This document shows positions 18,417-27,346 of a stretch of 64,000 nt of DNA, piece after piece. Origin of the DNA: Fontivita pretiosa (GTDB lineage: Bacteria; Planctomycetota; Phycisphaerae; Tepidisphaerales; Tepidisphaeraceae); NCBI RefSeq assembly GCF_050410795.1, contig NZ_CP191258.1, positions 124,001 to 188,000 on the forward strand, given 5' to 3'. Under the pieces are notes generated by a model. It was given only the letters and a program-made list of their open reading frames with translations, did no database searches and had not been told where the DNA came from. The first letter of the stretch is position 1. Every line of letters begins with the position of its first letter. The translations under genes and the position numbers were made by a program.

Positions 18417-20168
18417 TCATGGGGACGAAGCTGTGGTTAGGCCGGTGGACACCTGAAGCAGATCGGCCCGGACCCAGATTTCAAAGGGTTTGGCGGCCCA
18501 ACTGATCCGCGCTGGGAACAGGTCATCGAAGGTGCGCTGCGAGATCAGGCGGTAGCGATGTCCCGCCGTCGCGGGCTGTGTTCGCAGCACATCGACCGGG
18601 CGGAGCAGCACGTCGTATTGCGCGTCGGCCTGTGCGGCCAGGGGATCAGAACCGCGTGGCAGAAGCACGATCTGCCAGTGGAACAGATCCAGCGGAGGAA
18701 GCGAATACGGCGCCGGCTCGGCCCAAATCCCCAGCCGCCGCGCGCCCAGTTGTTTCAGTCCTTCCAGCAGCATGGCATCTTCGATGCGTCGGGCGGCGCC
18801 GGTGGCGTCGCGGACGAAGCCGCGCAGGTAGATGATGCCGGGCAACACCGTCAAGGCCACGAGGATCACGACGACCTGAACTCTTTCAAACGTGCGAATC
18901 CGCGCCCGCCCCGCCAGCACCGCGGCGCAAATCCCCAGCACGATGTCCGGCAGCACCGCGAACCGCCCGTACTCGCCAGGCTTTCCCGCGGCCAGAAGCA
19001 TGAATTGCACGACAATCACCGCCGACACGGCAGAAAGAATGCGCAGCACAGCCGCGTGGGGTGCGGCGCTGCTGCGCCAGATCAGCACCGCCCCCAGCAG
19101 CCCCACCAGCATGACCAGTGGCGATGCGCCTTCGATCATGAGCTTTGCGGCATTGACGGCGCCTTCCAGCACGCGGCCGACTTCATACATCGCCCGGGTG
19201 TTTCGCAGGTTCGACTCCAGCACGGCGCGATCGCCCAGCAGATGCACCAGCACGTAAGGATTGGTGGCGAAGTAGACGGCGACGGCGATTGCTCCCGAGG
19301 CCAGCACGATGCGGGCGCGTCTGGCCCAGGTCATCGGGCGCAGCAGCACCATGATCGGCGGGATCAGCAAGGCCAGCAGCCCGGAGAGGACCATCCCCAT
19401 CGCCGCGCCGCACAGGACGGCGGCGACCATCCACCATCGCGTGGCGCCGCTGTTGACGAATCGGCCCGCCGCCATTGCGGCAAGCAGCATCAGCACCGCC
19501 CCGGGCAGGTGCGGCTTGGCTTCGTGCGAGAGGTTCACGACCACCGGCATGAAGATGTAGAGCAGGCCGGCGACGGCGGCGGCGAGCAGTCCCCCGCCCG
19601 CCGTCCGCGCGATGCCGAACACCGCCGCCAGCCCAATCAGCGCCCAGCCAACGGTATAGAGTCTGGCCACGATGTAGAAACGGGCGAACTGCTCGGGGTG
19701 ATCCAGGTACCAGCTCTGGCTTGCCGAGGGGTTGAGCGTCAGCTTGATCAGCGCTGCGACGGGATAGACCCACAATCCGCCGTACTGATACAGCTTCGGG
19801 TCGAAATCGCCCTGGCTGGGGCGCATCGACGCCAGCGCCATCATGGTGATCATCTCGTCGGGCTGAGAAGTGTACAGGCGGAAACGACGGATGATTTCAG
19901 CGCGGGCGGCGTCGGTATCGTTGAGGACGACCGGCACGTCGCGGCGGGCGATGGGGTTGGGGTCCACATCCGCCCCGATCCGCTGGCCCGGTTCTCGCTC
20001 CCCCGCCAGTTGTGCGATCTGCTGGCCGGTCCAGACAGGACGATCAGAGAACAGGATGGGGTCGATCTGGCGTGAAGGCAATCCCCAGTTGATGCCGGCA
20101 GAAAAGACGCACGCTCCCAGGAGCAAAAGTCCGACAAGCAGAGTTCGTGCGCCGCCGCGTTCGGTCAT
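18417..20168 (-). CDS. Polytopic membrane glycosyltransferase-like protein (PMT/GT39-like)
   Basis: 583-aa integral membrane protein with about ten hydrophobic helices. The N-terminal signal-anchor is followed by a long extracytoplasmic loop with acidic residues (including NDTDAARAEI and SQGDFDPKLYQYGGLW), the layout of dolichyl-phosphate-mannose or undecaprenyl-phosphate-sugar glycosyltransferases of the GT-C fold. The C-terminal soluble domain begins near residue 430. The ATG at 20166-20168 is preferred to a TTG three codons upstream. The acceptor and sugar are unknown. It is 140 bp upstream of the gene ending at 16084, on the same strand. Confidence 0.6.
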   Translation of the reverse strand: MTERGGARTLLVGLLLLGACVFSAGINWGLPSRQIDPILFSDRPVWTGQQIAQLAGEREPGQRIGADVDPNPIARRDVPVVLNDTDAARAEIIRRFRLYTSQPDEMITMMALASMRPSQGDFDPKLYQYGGLWVYPVAALIKLTLNPSASQSWYLDHPEQFARFYIVARLYTVGWALIGLAAVFGIARTAGGGLLAAAVAGLLYIFMPVVVNLSHEAKPHLPGAVLMLLAAMAAGRFVNSGATRWWMVAAVLCGAAMGMVLSGLLALLIPPIMVLLRPMTWARRARIVLASGAIAVAVYFATNPYVLVHLLGDRAVLESNLRNTRAMYEVGRVLEGAVNAAKLMIEGASPLVMLVGLLGAVLIWRSSAAPHAAVLRILSAVSAVIVVQFMLLAAGKPGEYGRFAVLPDIVLGICAAVLAGRARIRTFERVQVVVILVALTVLPGIIYLRGFVRDATGAARRIEDAMLLEGLKQLGARRLGIWAEPAPYSLPPLDLFHWQIVLLPRGSDPLAAQADAQYDVLLRPVDVLRTQPATAGHRYRLISQRTFDDLFPARISWAAKPFEIWVRADLLQVSTGLTTASSP

Positions 20169-20288
20169 CCGCAGCAAGTCTACCCGCGATTTTCATTGGG
20201 AACACAGGCGTCGCGAAATCGGCCCGGGCAAACGGGGGCCGACAGGTGCCGGCACCGGCCGACCATCCAGGGTGCCATGGCGGGCAAG

Positions 20289-20379
20289 CGGAGAGACGGG
20301 GATTCGAACCCCGGATACGGGTTTGACCCCGTATAACGGTTTAGCAAACCGTCGCCTTCAGCCTCTCGGCCATCTCTCC
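20289..20379 (-). tRNA. tRNA-Ser (anticodon GCU)
   Basis: A complete 91-nt class II tRNA. Acceptor stem GGAGAGA/TCTCTCC, D-arm GCCGAGAGGCTGAAGGC, anticodon arm with loop TTGCTAA (anticodon GCT), a long variable arm with stem TACGGG/CCCGTA, and T-arm CGGGG-TTCGAAT-CCCCG. The discriminator is G, and CCA is not encoded. It reads AGC/AGU serine codons. It lies between the glycosyltransferase and aldo/keto reductase genes on the same strand. Confidence 0.97.
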
Positions 20380-20509
20380 GTACGCTTTGAATTATACGCA
20401 AAGCTAAGCAATGAGATCGCAAAAGGCAAGCCGGCGCTGGAGGAAATCCACCTCCAGGGCGCTCTGTGCGGAGAGAGCTTGCCGGGCGGGCAGGCCGGGA
20501 CAGGCCAGC

Positions 20510-21445
20510 TCAGGTCAGCCCCGGCCAGCCCTCGGCGGGAGCCGCAGCGCGGAAGGCGTCGCGGATCTTCTGGATCACCTGCGGCGGCAGTGGGCCTTTG
20601 CGGGCATATGCCAGATTCGCCATCGCATTCTGCAGGTTGGTCGTGCCAATGATGGCGGTACTGACGCCCGGCTGGCTGAGCGTGAAACGCAGCGCGATCT
20701 CCGGCCAGACCTGCGCCGGATCGCCCTCAAAGCCCAAATCCTTCGGGGTAAGCCCCATCTTCCCCAGCCGCTCCACATAGGGCTTGGCATAGTCGCGGTA
20801 CATGCCCGGCTGCTGGTCCAGGCCCTTCCACGCGGCGTTGGCGATGGGGCGCTTGGCGATCACTCCGACGTTGTTCTTCCGGGCCACCGGCAAAGCCACG
20901 TCAATATTGGCCTGATCACAGATGTTGATGGACATTTCCACGACATGGACATCGGGCAGTGTCGCGGCGTAGGCGGCGGCGTCGTTGTCGCCGCTGTAGC
21001 CGGCGAAGCGGATCTTGCCGGCACGTCTGGCTTCAAGCAGCCCGTCCAAAGCATCGCCGCTCTTCAGCGTTTGAAGGTCGCAACTGTGCAGCAGCATCAC
21101 GTCGATGACGTCGGTGCGCAGCAGCCGCAACGCGCGATCGACGCTCTGGAGCACGATCTGCCGCGACCAGGCGGGGGCGGTCAGCCCGTCCACCTGCTGG
21201 CCACACTTGGAGATGAGCACGAAGTCCTTGCGGCGTGGGCTGAGGTATTCGCCGATGAACTGCTCGGAGCCCGGATAGCTGGCGGCGGTATCGATGACAT
21301 TGACGCCAGCGTCGAGCAGTTGGTTGAGCATTTGGGCGATGCGTTGCGCGTCGGCCTTGAGAAACGCCGCCGGCGCGGCGCCGAAACCCACCACCGAAAC
21401 CGAGAATCCTGTTCGTCCCAGCGGTCGCTTTTCCATGCCCGGCAT
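20510..21445 (-). CDS. Aldo/keto reductase
   Basis: 311-aa NADPH-dependent oxidoreductase with a TIM-barrel fold. The N-terminus EKRPLGRTGFSVSVVGFGAA, the catalytic region NVIDTAASYPGSEQFIG (Asp and Tyr), ISKC (Lys) and LLHSCDL (His) fit the family. The C-terminal RFTLSQPGVSTAIIGTTNLQN is the NADPH-binding region. MPGMEKR could begin at either Met (21445 or 21436). The substrate cannot be inferred. A 63-aa gene lies just upstream on the same strand. Confidence 0.82.
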   Translation of the reverse strand: MPGMEKRPLGRTGFSVSVVGFGAAPAAFLKADAQRIAQMLNQLLDAGVNVIDTAASYPGSEQFIGEYLSPRRKDFVLISKCGQQVDGLTAPAWSRQIVLQSVDRALRLLRTDVIDVMLLHSCDLQTLKSGDALDGLLEARRAGKIRFAGYSGDNDAAAYAATLPDVHVVEMSINICDQANIDVALPVARKNNVGVIAKRPIANAAWKGLDQQPGMYRDYAKPYVERLGKMGLTPKDLGFEGDPAQVWPEIALRFTLSQPGVSTAIIGTTNLQNAMANLAYARKGPLPPQVIQKIRDAFRAAAPAEGWPGLT

Positions 21446-21518
21446 TGTACGCCCCCACGTGCGGCGCGCCAGCGTCCAAAACTGTCGGGCGCTTCGCCGC
21501 GGGTGCGAAAGCCGCGGG

Positions 21519-21710
21519 CTATGAAACCAGCCTAAGCTTGCGGTGCCGCGGATCGCGCACCCAGCCGCTGATTCGCAGCACCCGCTTCTGGGCGGCCTGG
21601 AGATGCTCCAGGTATTGCTTCAGGGCCGCGTCGTCGAACTGAGCCAGGAACTGCGGCTGGGCCGAGGTGTTGATCTGCCGAATCTGCTCAATCAGTTGAC
21701 GTTTGGTCAT
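21519..21710 (-). CDS. Small conserved-looking basic protein, unknown
   Basis: 63 aa, predicted helical then basic (QFDDAALKQYLEHLQAAQKR followed by GWVRDPRHRKLRLVS). Nothing assigns a function. It looks like a real small gene: the composition is not a GC-shadow, it starts with ATG, and it is spaced 73 bp upstream of the aldo/keto reductase on the same strand. It could be a small regulatory or nucleic-acid-binding protein, but no motif proves this. Confidence 0.5.
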   Translation of the reverse strand: MTKRQLIEQIRQINTSAQPQFLAQFDDAALKQYLEHLQAAQKRVLRISGWVRDPRHRKLRLVS

Positions 21711-21845
21711 GGGGTGTTTACTTTCGCGACGGTGCCGGGCCGGTTGGCCGATGCCGTGAATTCTGCCGACTAGGTGAATCGGTCAGACGTCCGAGCCAAC
21801 TTGAGGCCAGTGGCCAAGACCAGATGTAGTGGAACGGTCGAAGCA

Positions 21846-22682
21846 ATGAGCGAAGGCACAACAGATCGGCCGCAGGGGCAAGCCGGCGCGCTGGCGGCGA
21901 GCGGCGCGGCGCCCGGGGGCAACGGGCAGCCGGGCGACGATCCGTTGGCCAAGCTGCACAAGATGTCTCGCACCGCCGGGCTTGGCAGCGCCGAGTACGT
22001 TGCGATCAACGCCACCGCTGTCGCCGCCATCATCCTCGGCTTGCTCAGCTTCGGCGCGGTCCTGAGCGAAGTGCTGCTGGTGCTGCCGCTGGCGGCGGTG
22101 GTCAGTGGCATCATCGCCATTCGCCAGATCCGAAACAGCGCCGGCACACAAACGGGACGGGGAATCGCGCTGATCGGGATTCTGCTGGGACTGGGTTTTC
22201 TGGGCGCCGTGGGAGGGGGCAAGCTGTTGCACCTGCGAGAGGTCCGTCAGGAACGCGGAAAGATCATCGCCCTGATCGAACAGTTCGGACAGAACCTCAG
22301 TCGCGGCGACTTTGAGGCAGTCTGGGAGCAGTTCAGCCCGCGATTTCACCAGCGCGTGCGCAAGGAAGATTTCCTGAACCTGTTGAGCCGCATGACCAGC
22401 AGCCCCTACTACGGCAAGGTGCTGGGTGTACGATCCACGGGGATCGTGGATGTGGAGCGCGATCCGCAAACCGGCGTGTACTACGGGCGGGGGATGATTC
22501 TGGTGGACCTTGAAAAGTCACAGGAAGATGATCGTCGCGCGGCGCTGTTCAGCAAGACCAGCCAGGGGCAATGGGTGTTCGAAGACATCGAAGGGTATTT
22601 CCAGTCGATCTTCCTGACGCCGCAGCAAATGCAGCAGCGCTCGGCGCAGCCGCAAGGTCCGCCCCCGCCCGGCGGGCAATAA
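21846..22682 (+). CDS. DUF4190-like membrane protein with C-terminal soluble domain
   Basis: 278 aa. A Gly/Ala-rich disordered start is followed by two hydrophobic helices (about 58-80 and 100-125) with the DUF4190-type connecting pattern AIRQIRNSAGTQTGRGIALIG. A soluble C-terminal domain (about 130-260, beginning HLREVRQERGKIIALIEQFG) resembles the NTF2-like or DUF4878-like domains that often follow such anchors. The tail is Gln/Pro-rich. ATG 21846 is chosen over the upstream ORF extension because DUF4190 proteins start with such low-complexity linkers. Function unknown. Confidence 0.6.
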   Translation: MSEGTTDRPQGQAGALAASGAAPGGNGQPGDDPLAKLHKMSRTAGLGSAEYVAINATAVAAIILGLLSFGAVLSEVLLVLPLAAVVSGIIAIRQIRNSAGTQTGRGIALIGILLGLGFLGAVGGGKLLHLREVRQERGKIIALIEQFGQNLSRGDFEAVWEQFSPRFHQRVRKEDFLNLLSRMTSSPYYGKVLGVRSTGIVDVERDPQTGVYYGRGMILVDLEKSQEDDRRAALFSKTSQGQWVFEDIEGYFQSIFLTPQQMQQRSAQPQGPPPPGGQ

Positions 22683-22893
22683 CGACCGCCAGCCGAGAAG
22701 CACATCCACGCCGTCTCTGGGGGACTGCCAATGCGATCCGGGGAATTTCAAGGGCATCTGCCGAGGCGTCCGATAATTTCCGTGACAGCGTTGGTCGGAC
22801 CGATAGCTCAGCGCCCGTTGGCATCAAGCCGATACGCGGAAGGGGACGTTGTGTCCCGTGCCGCAGAATCGCATGACGCTGACGAGGCTGACC

Positions 22894-24096
22894 ATGACCA
22901 CCGCCAGGAAGACGCGCCGCCCCGGCCGCGCGCGCCGGAGGCTGAACTGGGCACTGATCGGAGCTGCGTTTGTGACCGTCCTCGCCACCGCCGCCGGATG
23001 CTCCGGGAAACATGCGCCCGCGTCCCCGTCACGAGCGGACTCGTCGAAGACGGACGGCTCGATCGCGCCGGCGCAAATCCAGGCGATGACGTCGCCTTCG
23101 TTTGATCCATTGATGGGTGTTCCACCGTCGCCGAAGGTCAATGTCTTTGGCGAGTTCGACGGCGTGCAGCGCTCCGCCACGACGCGCTTCGCCGAGGCCG
23201 GCTTCCAGCAGCACACCTACCTCGACGACGGCTACGACATGGACGTGGCGCTGGACCCGACCGGAAAGTGGCTGGTCTTTTCCAGCACTCGGCACTCGGA
23301 GCATTCCGACATCTACATGCAGAAAGTGGACGGGCTGTCGGTGACGCAACTTACCAGCGACGAGGCCGACGATGCGTTTCCCGTGTTCAGTCCCGACGGC
23401 AGCAGGATCGCCTTCTGCTCCACCCGCGGCGGAAACTGGGACATCTACCTGATGGACGCCGACGGAAAGAATCCGGTGCAGATCACCAGCGGCCCGATGC
23501 ACGAAATCCATCCCAGCTTCAGCCCGGACGGACAGCGGCTGGTCTACTGCGCCATGAGCAACCGCAGCGGGCAGTGGGAGCTGTGGACGGTCAACCTGAG
23601 CGACGGCCAGAGGCGGATGATCGGCTATGGGCTGTTTCCGGTCTGGTCGCCGAATCGGCAGAAGGACCAGATCGCGTTTCAGAAAGCACGGGCGCGGGGA
23701 TCGCGGTGGTTCAGCCTGTGGACTCTGGATCTGGTTGACGGCGAGGCGCGGCGGGTGACGGAGGTTGCCGTCAGCTCCAACGCCGCGATCGTCTCGCCGA
23801 GCTGGAGTCCGGACGGCACGAAGCTCAGCTTCGTGACCATCGTCGAGCCGGGACGCTATAGCGACAACCGGCCACGCACACAGCAGCAGGACATCTGGAC
23901 GGTCAATGCGGATGGAACCAACCGCCGGCGGATCACCGACGGCGCGGGCCTCTACGCCACGCCGTTCTGGGGCAGCGACAACCGGATCTATTTTGTCAGC
24001 GACCGCGGCGGGACGGAGTGCATCTGGTCGGCCCGGGCTGATCAGACGCTCAGCACCGCCACCGTCAAAACCGATACACAGCAGGTGGAGCCGTAG
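22894..24096 (+). CDS. TolB-like beta-propeller lipoprotein
   Basis: 400-aa exported lipoprotein: basic N-terminus, hydrophobic signal and lipobox TAAGC near residue 36. The mature part has several PD40/WD40-like blades with the recurring pattern VFSPDGSRIAF, SFSPDGQRLVY and SWSPDGTKLSF, alternating with DIYLMDADG-type strands, as in TolB propellers. The ATG at 22894 has GAGG at seven bases; a TTG at 22849 has an A/G-rich upstream and an ATG lies at 22873. The lipoprotein signal fits the 22894 start. The next gene is also a lipoprotein, so the two may work together at the outer membrane. Confidence 0.7.
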   Translation: MTTARKTRRPGRARRRLNWALIGAAFVTVLATAAGCSGKHAPASPSRADSSKTDGSIAPAQIQAMTSPSFDPLMGVPPSPKVNVFGEFDGVQRSATTRFAEAGFQQHTYLDDGYDMDVALDPTGKWLVFSSTRHSEHSDIYMQKVDGLSVTQLTSDEADDAFPVFSPDGSRIAFCSTRGGNWDIYLMDADGKNPVQITSGPMHEIHPSFSPDGQRLVYCAMSNRSGQWELWTVNLSDGQRRMIGYGLFPVWSPNRQKDQIAFQKARARGSRWFSLWTLDLVDGEARRVTEVAVSSNAAIVSPSWSPDGTKLSFVTIVEPGRYSDNRPRTQQQDIWTVNADGTNRRRITDGAGLYATPFWGSDNRIYFVSDRGGTECIWSARADQTLSTATVKTDTQQVEP

Positions 24097-24134
24097 GATC
24101 GCACGTGCCCCGCCGGCGCTTCATGGATGAGGCG

Positions 24135-24866
24135 ATGAACCAGAACCATGGATGGATCGTTTTAAGGCTGTGCGCCTGCATCGCAATGGTTGCGGTGGGC
24201 TGCGCTCAGAAGCCCAAGCCCTACGGCACGGAGCGTCCGCTGGCCTGGCCAGGCACGAGAACCCAGGTCTGGGCCGTGGCGCCCGCGATCAATCTGAGCG
24301 GGCAGGATCAGGTGGATCCGCTGCTCCAGGGCGATCTGGTGTATCAGCAGCTCCAGCAGGTTCGCGGGATCACGGCGATTCCGGTGAACCGGGTGGCCGA
24401 GGTGTACGCCAGCCTGCGGATCGAGAAGGTTCAGTCGCCGGAGCAGGCGGCTCTGGTGTGCGATCTGCTGGGCTGCGACGGGCTGGTGGTGACGACGGTG
24501 ACGGCGTACGACCCGTACGACCCGCCGAAGCTGGGCGCCGCGTTGCAGTTGCTGGCGGCACCGGGTTCGTTCGCCCGTCCGGCGGCAATTGATGTTCGCG
24601 AGCTGGCGAGGCGAGCCTCCCCGCCGCCGCAACAGTCGCTGCCCCCGCCGGGGCAATCGCCGTCAGACGTTGTGCAGGTCGTGGGAATGTTCGATGCCGC
24701 CAACGGCTCGGTGAGGCAACAATTGCTTCTGTATGCCGAGGGACGCAACGACCCGCAGGGCCCGCTCGGAAGCAAGGAATACTTCGTGAACATGGATCGC
24801 TATTGCGGGTTTGTTTATCACCGGTTGATCGCGGAGCTGATCGACCGGGCCGCCGCCGGCCGATAG
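24135..24866 (+). CDS. Lipoprotein, unknown function
   Basis: 243-aa exported protein with lipobox VAVGC (Cys near residue 23). The mature region contains TQVWAVAPAINLSGQDQVDPLLQ and later a strand pattern LVCDLLGCDGLVVTTVTAYDPYDPPKLGAALQL, which resembles the periplasmic LpoB/CsgG-like or TolB N-terminal fold where strands build a nucleotide-binding-like sheet; this is only a resemblance. A Pro-rich linker (SPPPQQSLPPPGQSP) follows. ATG 24135 has GAGG upstream. It begins 38 bp after the TolB-like gene, probably in the same transcript. Confidence 0.6.
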   Translation: MNQNHGWIVLRLCACIAMVAVGCAQKPKPYGTERPLAWPGTRTQVWAVAPAINLSGQDQVDPLLQGDLVYQQLQQVRGITAIPVNRVAEVYASLRIEKVQSPEQAALVCDLLGCDGLVVTTVTAYDPYDPPKLGAALQLLAAPGSFARPAAIDVRELARRASPPPQQSLPPPGQSPSDVVQVVGMFDAANGSVRQQLLLYAEGRNDPQGPLGSKEYFVNMDRYCGFVYHRLIAELIDRAAAGR

Positions 24867-24914
24867 CTTCGCCCGTGCGCGGGGCAACGAGACGGATTAA
24901 CCGAGGACTGGGAT

Positions 24915-25193
24915 ATGGGGCAACGGGATACGCATCAATCGCAGCCACAGCCGCCGGCATCGACGCCCGCGGGACAGGTCGAATGCCGCACGCTGTCGCT
25001 GGTGAAGGGCAAGCACCACTTCTGTTTCCGATATGAAGTCGGACAGGAGGCCAAAGTCCTGGACGCGCTGATCGAGCTGGTCAACCGTCGCGACGTCGCC
25101 TTCGACTGGTTCGACGCCGCCGTCCTCTCGCATCAGCTCGGGCAGCATTTGGCCAAAGAATTGAAGGGCTTTTTGCCGAAGAAAGCTGCGTGA
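24915..25193 (+). CDS. Small conserved hypothetical protein
   Basis: 92-aa cytoplasmic protein. A Pro/Gln-rich N-terminus (about 1-22) is followed by a compact alpha/beta core: CRTLSLVKGKHHFCFRYE, then helix KVLDALIELVNRRDVAFDWFDAAVLSHQLGQHLAKEL. No recognised domain or catalytic motif. It begins 48 bp after the lipoprotein gene, so co-transcription is likely. Function not assigned. Confidence 0.6.
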   Translation: MGQRDTHQSQPQPPASTPAGQVECRTLSLVKGKHHFCFRYEVGQEAKVLDALIELVNRRDVAFDWFDAAVLSHQLGQHLAKELKGFLPKKAA

Positions 25194-25201
25194 GAGTTAT
25201 C

Positions 25202-25265
25202 GGATTTGCGATCAGGGATTTGCGGATTCGGATCTGAAGGCAGATCGGCAATCGGCAATCCGCGA
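25202..25265. repeat. REP-like imperfect palindrome
   Basis: About 62 bp arranged as two arms around the hairpin GATCTG-AAGG-CAGATC (25231-25246). Each arm holds two similar TTGCGGAT/GGCAATCC words, so the arms are imperfect inverted repeats (about 15 of 22 positions match). It lies in a 258-bp gap after the small hypothetical gene. It may be a repetitive extragenic palindrome or a weak terminator; there is no T-run. Confidence 0.4.
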
Positions 25266-25451
25266 TCAGCAGGGTCCATCTCACCTCCCACAGTCTTCGC
25301 CGACTGAGACAACCGAGCAGCAGTTTGTCTCGCCGCCGGCCGCGGAGTGGCCTGCGGCAATGGGCCAACGCGCGGGGTCTGTTGTGTCGCCGCCCGAGGC
25401 GCGCGTGGCATGCGTCACCGGAATGTCCATCTGCGCCATTGTGCGGACTCT

Positions 25452-26579
25452 ATGAACAGCGCAAGCGCTCCTGCCGCGACCGGTTCCCCGGCCGTGGAAA
25501 TCAACAAACCGTCGTCGGCGCCGCAAAGCTCCAACGCCATCGGCGCCGTGCCCCAGCCGAAGAACTTCTCTCCGCTGGTCCGACAGTTCCTGGATTATCT
25601 CAAACTCGAGCGGCACTTCAGCGACTACACCATCAAGAGCTACGGCGCCGACCTGATTCAGTTCGGGCAGTTCCTCAATGGTGAAATCGGCGCCGGCTCC
25701 GCGACGCAAACCCAGCAGGCCTTCGCCCAGGGCATGCCCCTGGATGAACGTCTGCTCAAGTGCGAGCCGCTGACCATCCGCGAGTTCCTGGCCTATCTCT
25801 ACGGCCAGAACTACACCAAGAGCACCACCGCGCGGAAGCTGGCCACGCTGCGCAGCTTTTACAAGTTCCTCATCCGTCGCGGCCTGCTCAGCGTCAACCC
25901 GCTCAGCACCATCCGCACCCCCAAGCAGGAAAAACGCCTGCCCAAAACGCTCGATCTGGAGCAGGTGCAGAAGCTGCTGGACGCCCCCGGCGACGCCGAC
26001 CTGCTCAGCGCGCGCGACAAGGCCATGCTCGAGGTGCTCTACAGCTCCGGCATCCGTGTCAGCGAGCTGGTCGAGCTGGAGATGCAGGACATCGACCTTC
26101 AGGAAGGCGTGCTCCGCGTCCGCGGCAAGGGTCGCAAGGACCGGCTCACCCCCATCGGCAGCCAGGCCATCAAGGCGCTTCAGCGCTACTTCGAGCTGCG
26201 CCAGCTCGACAGCCGCTGCCAGCAGAGCACCCACGCTTCTCGAGTGTTCCTGAACAAGCATGGCGAGCCGTTGAGCACCCGAAGCGTCAGGCGAAAGCTG
26301 GACAAATACCTGGTGCAGGCCGGGCTGGATCCTGGCATCAGCCCGCACACGCTGCGCCACAGTTTCGCCACGCACCTGCTGAACAACGGCGCCGATCTGC
26401 GATCCGTGCAGGAGCTGCTCGGGCATCAGTCCCTCAGCACCACGCAGATCTACACGCACCTGACGACCAGCCGGATCAAGCAGGCTTACGACGCCGCGCA
26501 TCCACGCGCCAACGAGGGAACGATTCCGCATCCGGCCGCCACAGGAAGGGATCTGCCCCGGTATCAGAAGGCGGTTTGA
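25452..26579 (+). CDS. Tyrosine recombinase XerC/XerD
   Basis: 375-aa site-specific recombinase resolving chromosome dimers. A 37-residue disordered lead is followed by a SAM-like N-terminal domain (SPLVRQFLDYLKLERHFSDY) and the catalytic domain: Arg in SSGIRVSELVEL, Lys in RVRGKGRKDRLTP, HTLRHSFATHLL, GHQSLSTT and Tyr in IYTHLT. All five catalytic residues are visible. XerC and XerD cannot be separated by eye. ATG 25452 is chosen because the upstream open region is unlike the family. No integrated element flanks it, so it is probably housekeeping. Confidence 0.88.
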   Translation: MNSASAPAATGSPAVEINKPSSAPQSSNAIGAVPQPKNFSPLVRQFLDYLKLERHFSDYTIKSYGADLIQFGQFLNGEIGAGSATQTQQAFAQGMPLDERLLKCEPLTIREFLAYLYGQNYTKSTTARKLATLRSFYKFLIRRGLLSVNPLSTIRTPKQEKRLPKTLDLEQVQKLLDAPGDADLLSARDKAMLEVLYSSGIRVSELVELEMQDIDLQEGVLRVRGKGRKDRLTPIGSQAIKALQRYFELRQLDSRCQQSTHASRVFLNKHGEPLSTRSVRRKLDKYLVQAGLDPGISPHTLRHSFATHLLNNGADLRSVQELLGHQSLSTTQIYTHLTTSRIKQAYDAAHPRANEGTIPHPAATGRDLPRYQKAV

Positions 26580-26652
26580 GCGTCCATCGCATTCCCGGGA
26601 GAGGAACGGGCCGCCACCTGCGGATTCGCGGTCATCGACACATCGGTGCCGC

Positions 26653-26678
26653 GCCGCCGCACGTGGCGGCTTCTTTTG
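26653..26678 (+). terminator. Intrinsic terminator after the recombinase gene
   Basis: Hairpin GCCGCC-(GCACGT)-GGCGGC followed by TTCTTTT. It lies 74 bp past the recombinase stop and ahead of the convergent nuclease gene. Moderate strength because the U-tract is interrupted. Confidence 0.6.
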
Positions 26679-26681
26679 TGT

Positions 26682-27299
26682 TCAGCGCTGTCGCTGCCTC
26701 AGCCACTGCCTTCTCCACTGCGGCATCTGCGCTTCGGTGACATCCTTCCACAATCCCCGCCCCTTTTTGCGAGCTTCATTCTCCGTCATCTCATACTGCG
26801 GGCGGTACGAGTGGCGGAAGCGGCGATCGGCATACGCCTGGCCGTCGCGTATCAGATCCAGATTCAAACAGTCGCTGTCGCTGAGGTAGACGTAAGCCAG
26901 CAGTCGTCCGTAGCGGTCGCGGGTCTGGGTGGATTCCAGCCGCAGCGTCACCGCCCGGCCAAGGGTCCGGGCCCGCACGTAATCGCGCGCTTCTGCGGCC
27001 CAGTGAGAGTCGGGAAGCTCCGGCGCGTCAATGCCGATCAGCCGGACGGGAACTTCGCTGGCGGCATCGCGGATGCGGATGGTGTCGCCATCGACGACAT
27101 GGGCGACGGGAAAAGTCTGGTGATCGTAGCGGTTCCAGTCGCTGCCGCGGTCGGCCAGCCGTTCGATCGCCGCCGCCAGCGCCAGCAGGATCGCCAGCAG
27201 CACCCCCGCGGCCCCCGCCACTCGCCGCCGACGCAGCGGGCCGCCCAACTTGATCCTTCGCCGCTTCATCGGACGCAGGCCGTCGGTGGTCGGTGACAT
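26682..27299 (-). CDS. Membrane-anchored thermonuclease-like protein
   Basis: 205-aa protein with a basic cytoplasmic tip, a single transmembrane segment (about residues 25-45) and a staphylococcal-nuclease OB-fold. Catalytic pattern: RLIGIDAPE (Arg and Glu), DGDTIRIRD (calcium Asp), and DRYGRLLAYVYL (second Arg). The domain covers about residues 62-195. It is likely an exported, membrane-tethered nuclease scavenging nucleic acids. The start is uncertain; GTG 27314 and ATG 27269 are alternatives to ATG 27299. It is 48 bp downstream of lysC on the same strand. Confidence 0.8.
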   Translation of the reverse strand: MSPTTDGLRPMKRRRIKLGGPLRRRRVAGAAGVLLAILLALAAAIERLADRGSDWNRYDHQTFPVAHVVDGDTIRIRDAASEVPVRLIGIDAPELPDSHWAAEARDYVRARTLGRAVTLRLESTQTRDRYGRLLAYVYLSDSDCLNLDLIRDGQAYADRRFRHSYRPQYEMTENEARKKGRGLWKDVTEAQMPQWRRQWLRQRQR

Positions 27300-27346
27300 G
27301 TGCTCATCCAGCACACGTCACTGCCCCCGGTCATTCACCACTGCTG

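Noticed and set aside
18558..20075. 505-aa plus-strand frame opposite the polytopic glycosyltransferase
   Set aside because: Gln/His/Arg-rich antisense composition with no hydrophobic pattern.
25452..26579. Tyrosine recombinase as mark of an integrated phage or island
   Set aside because: No attachment repeats or mobile cargo next to it; best read as housekeeping Xer.
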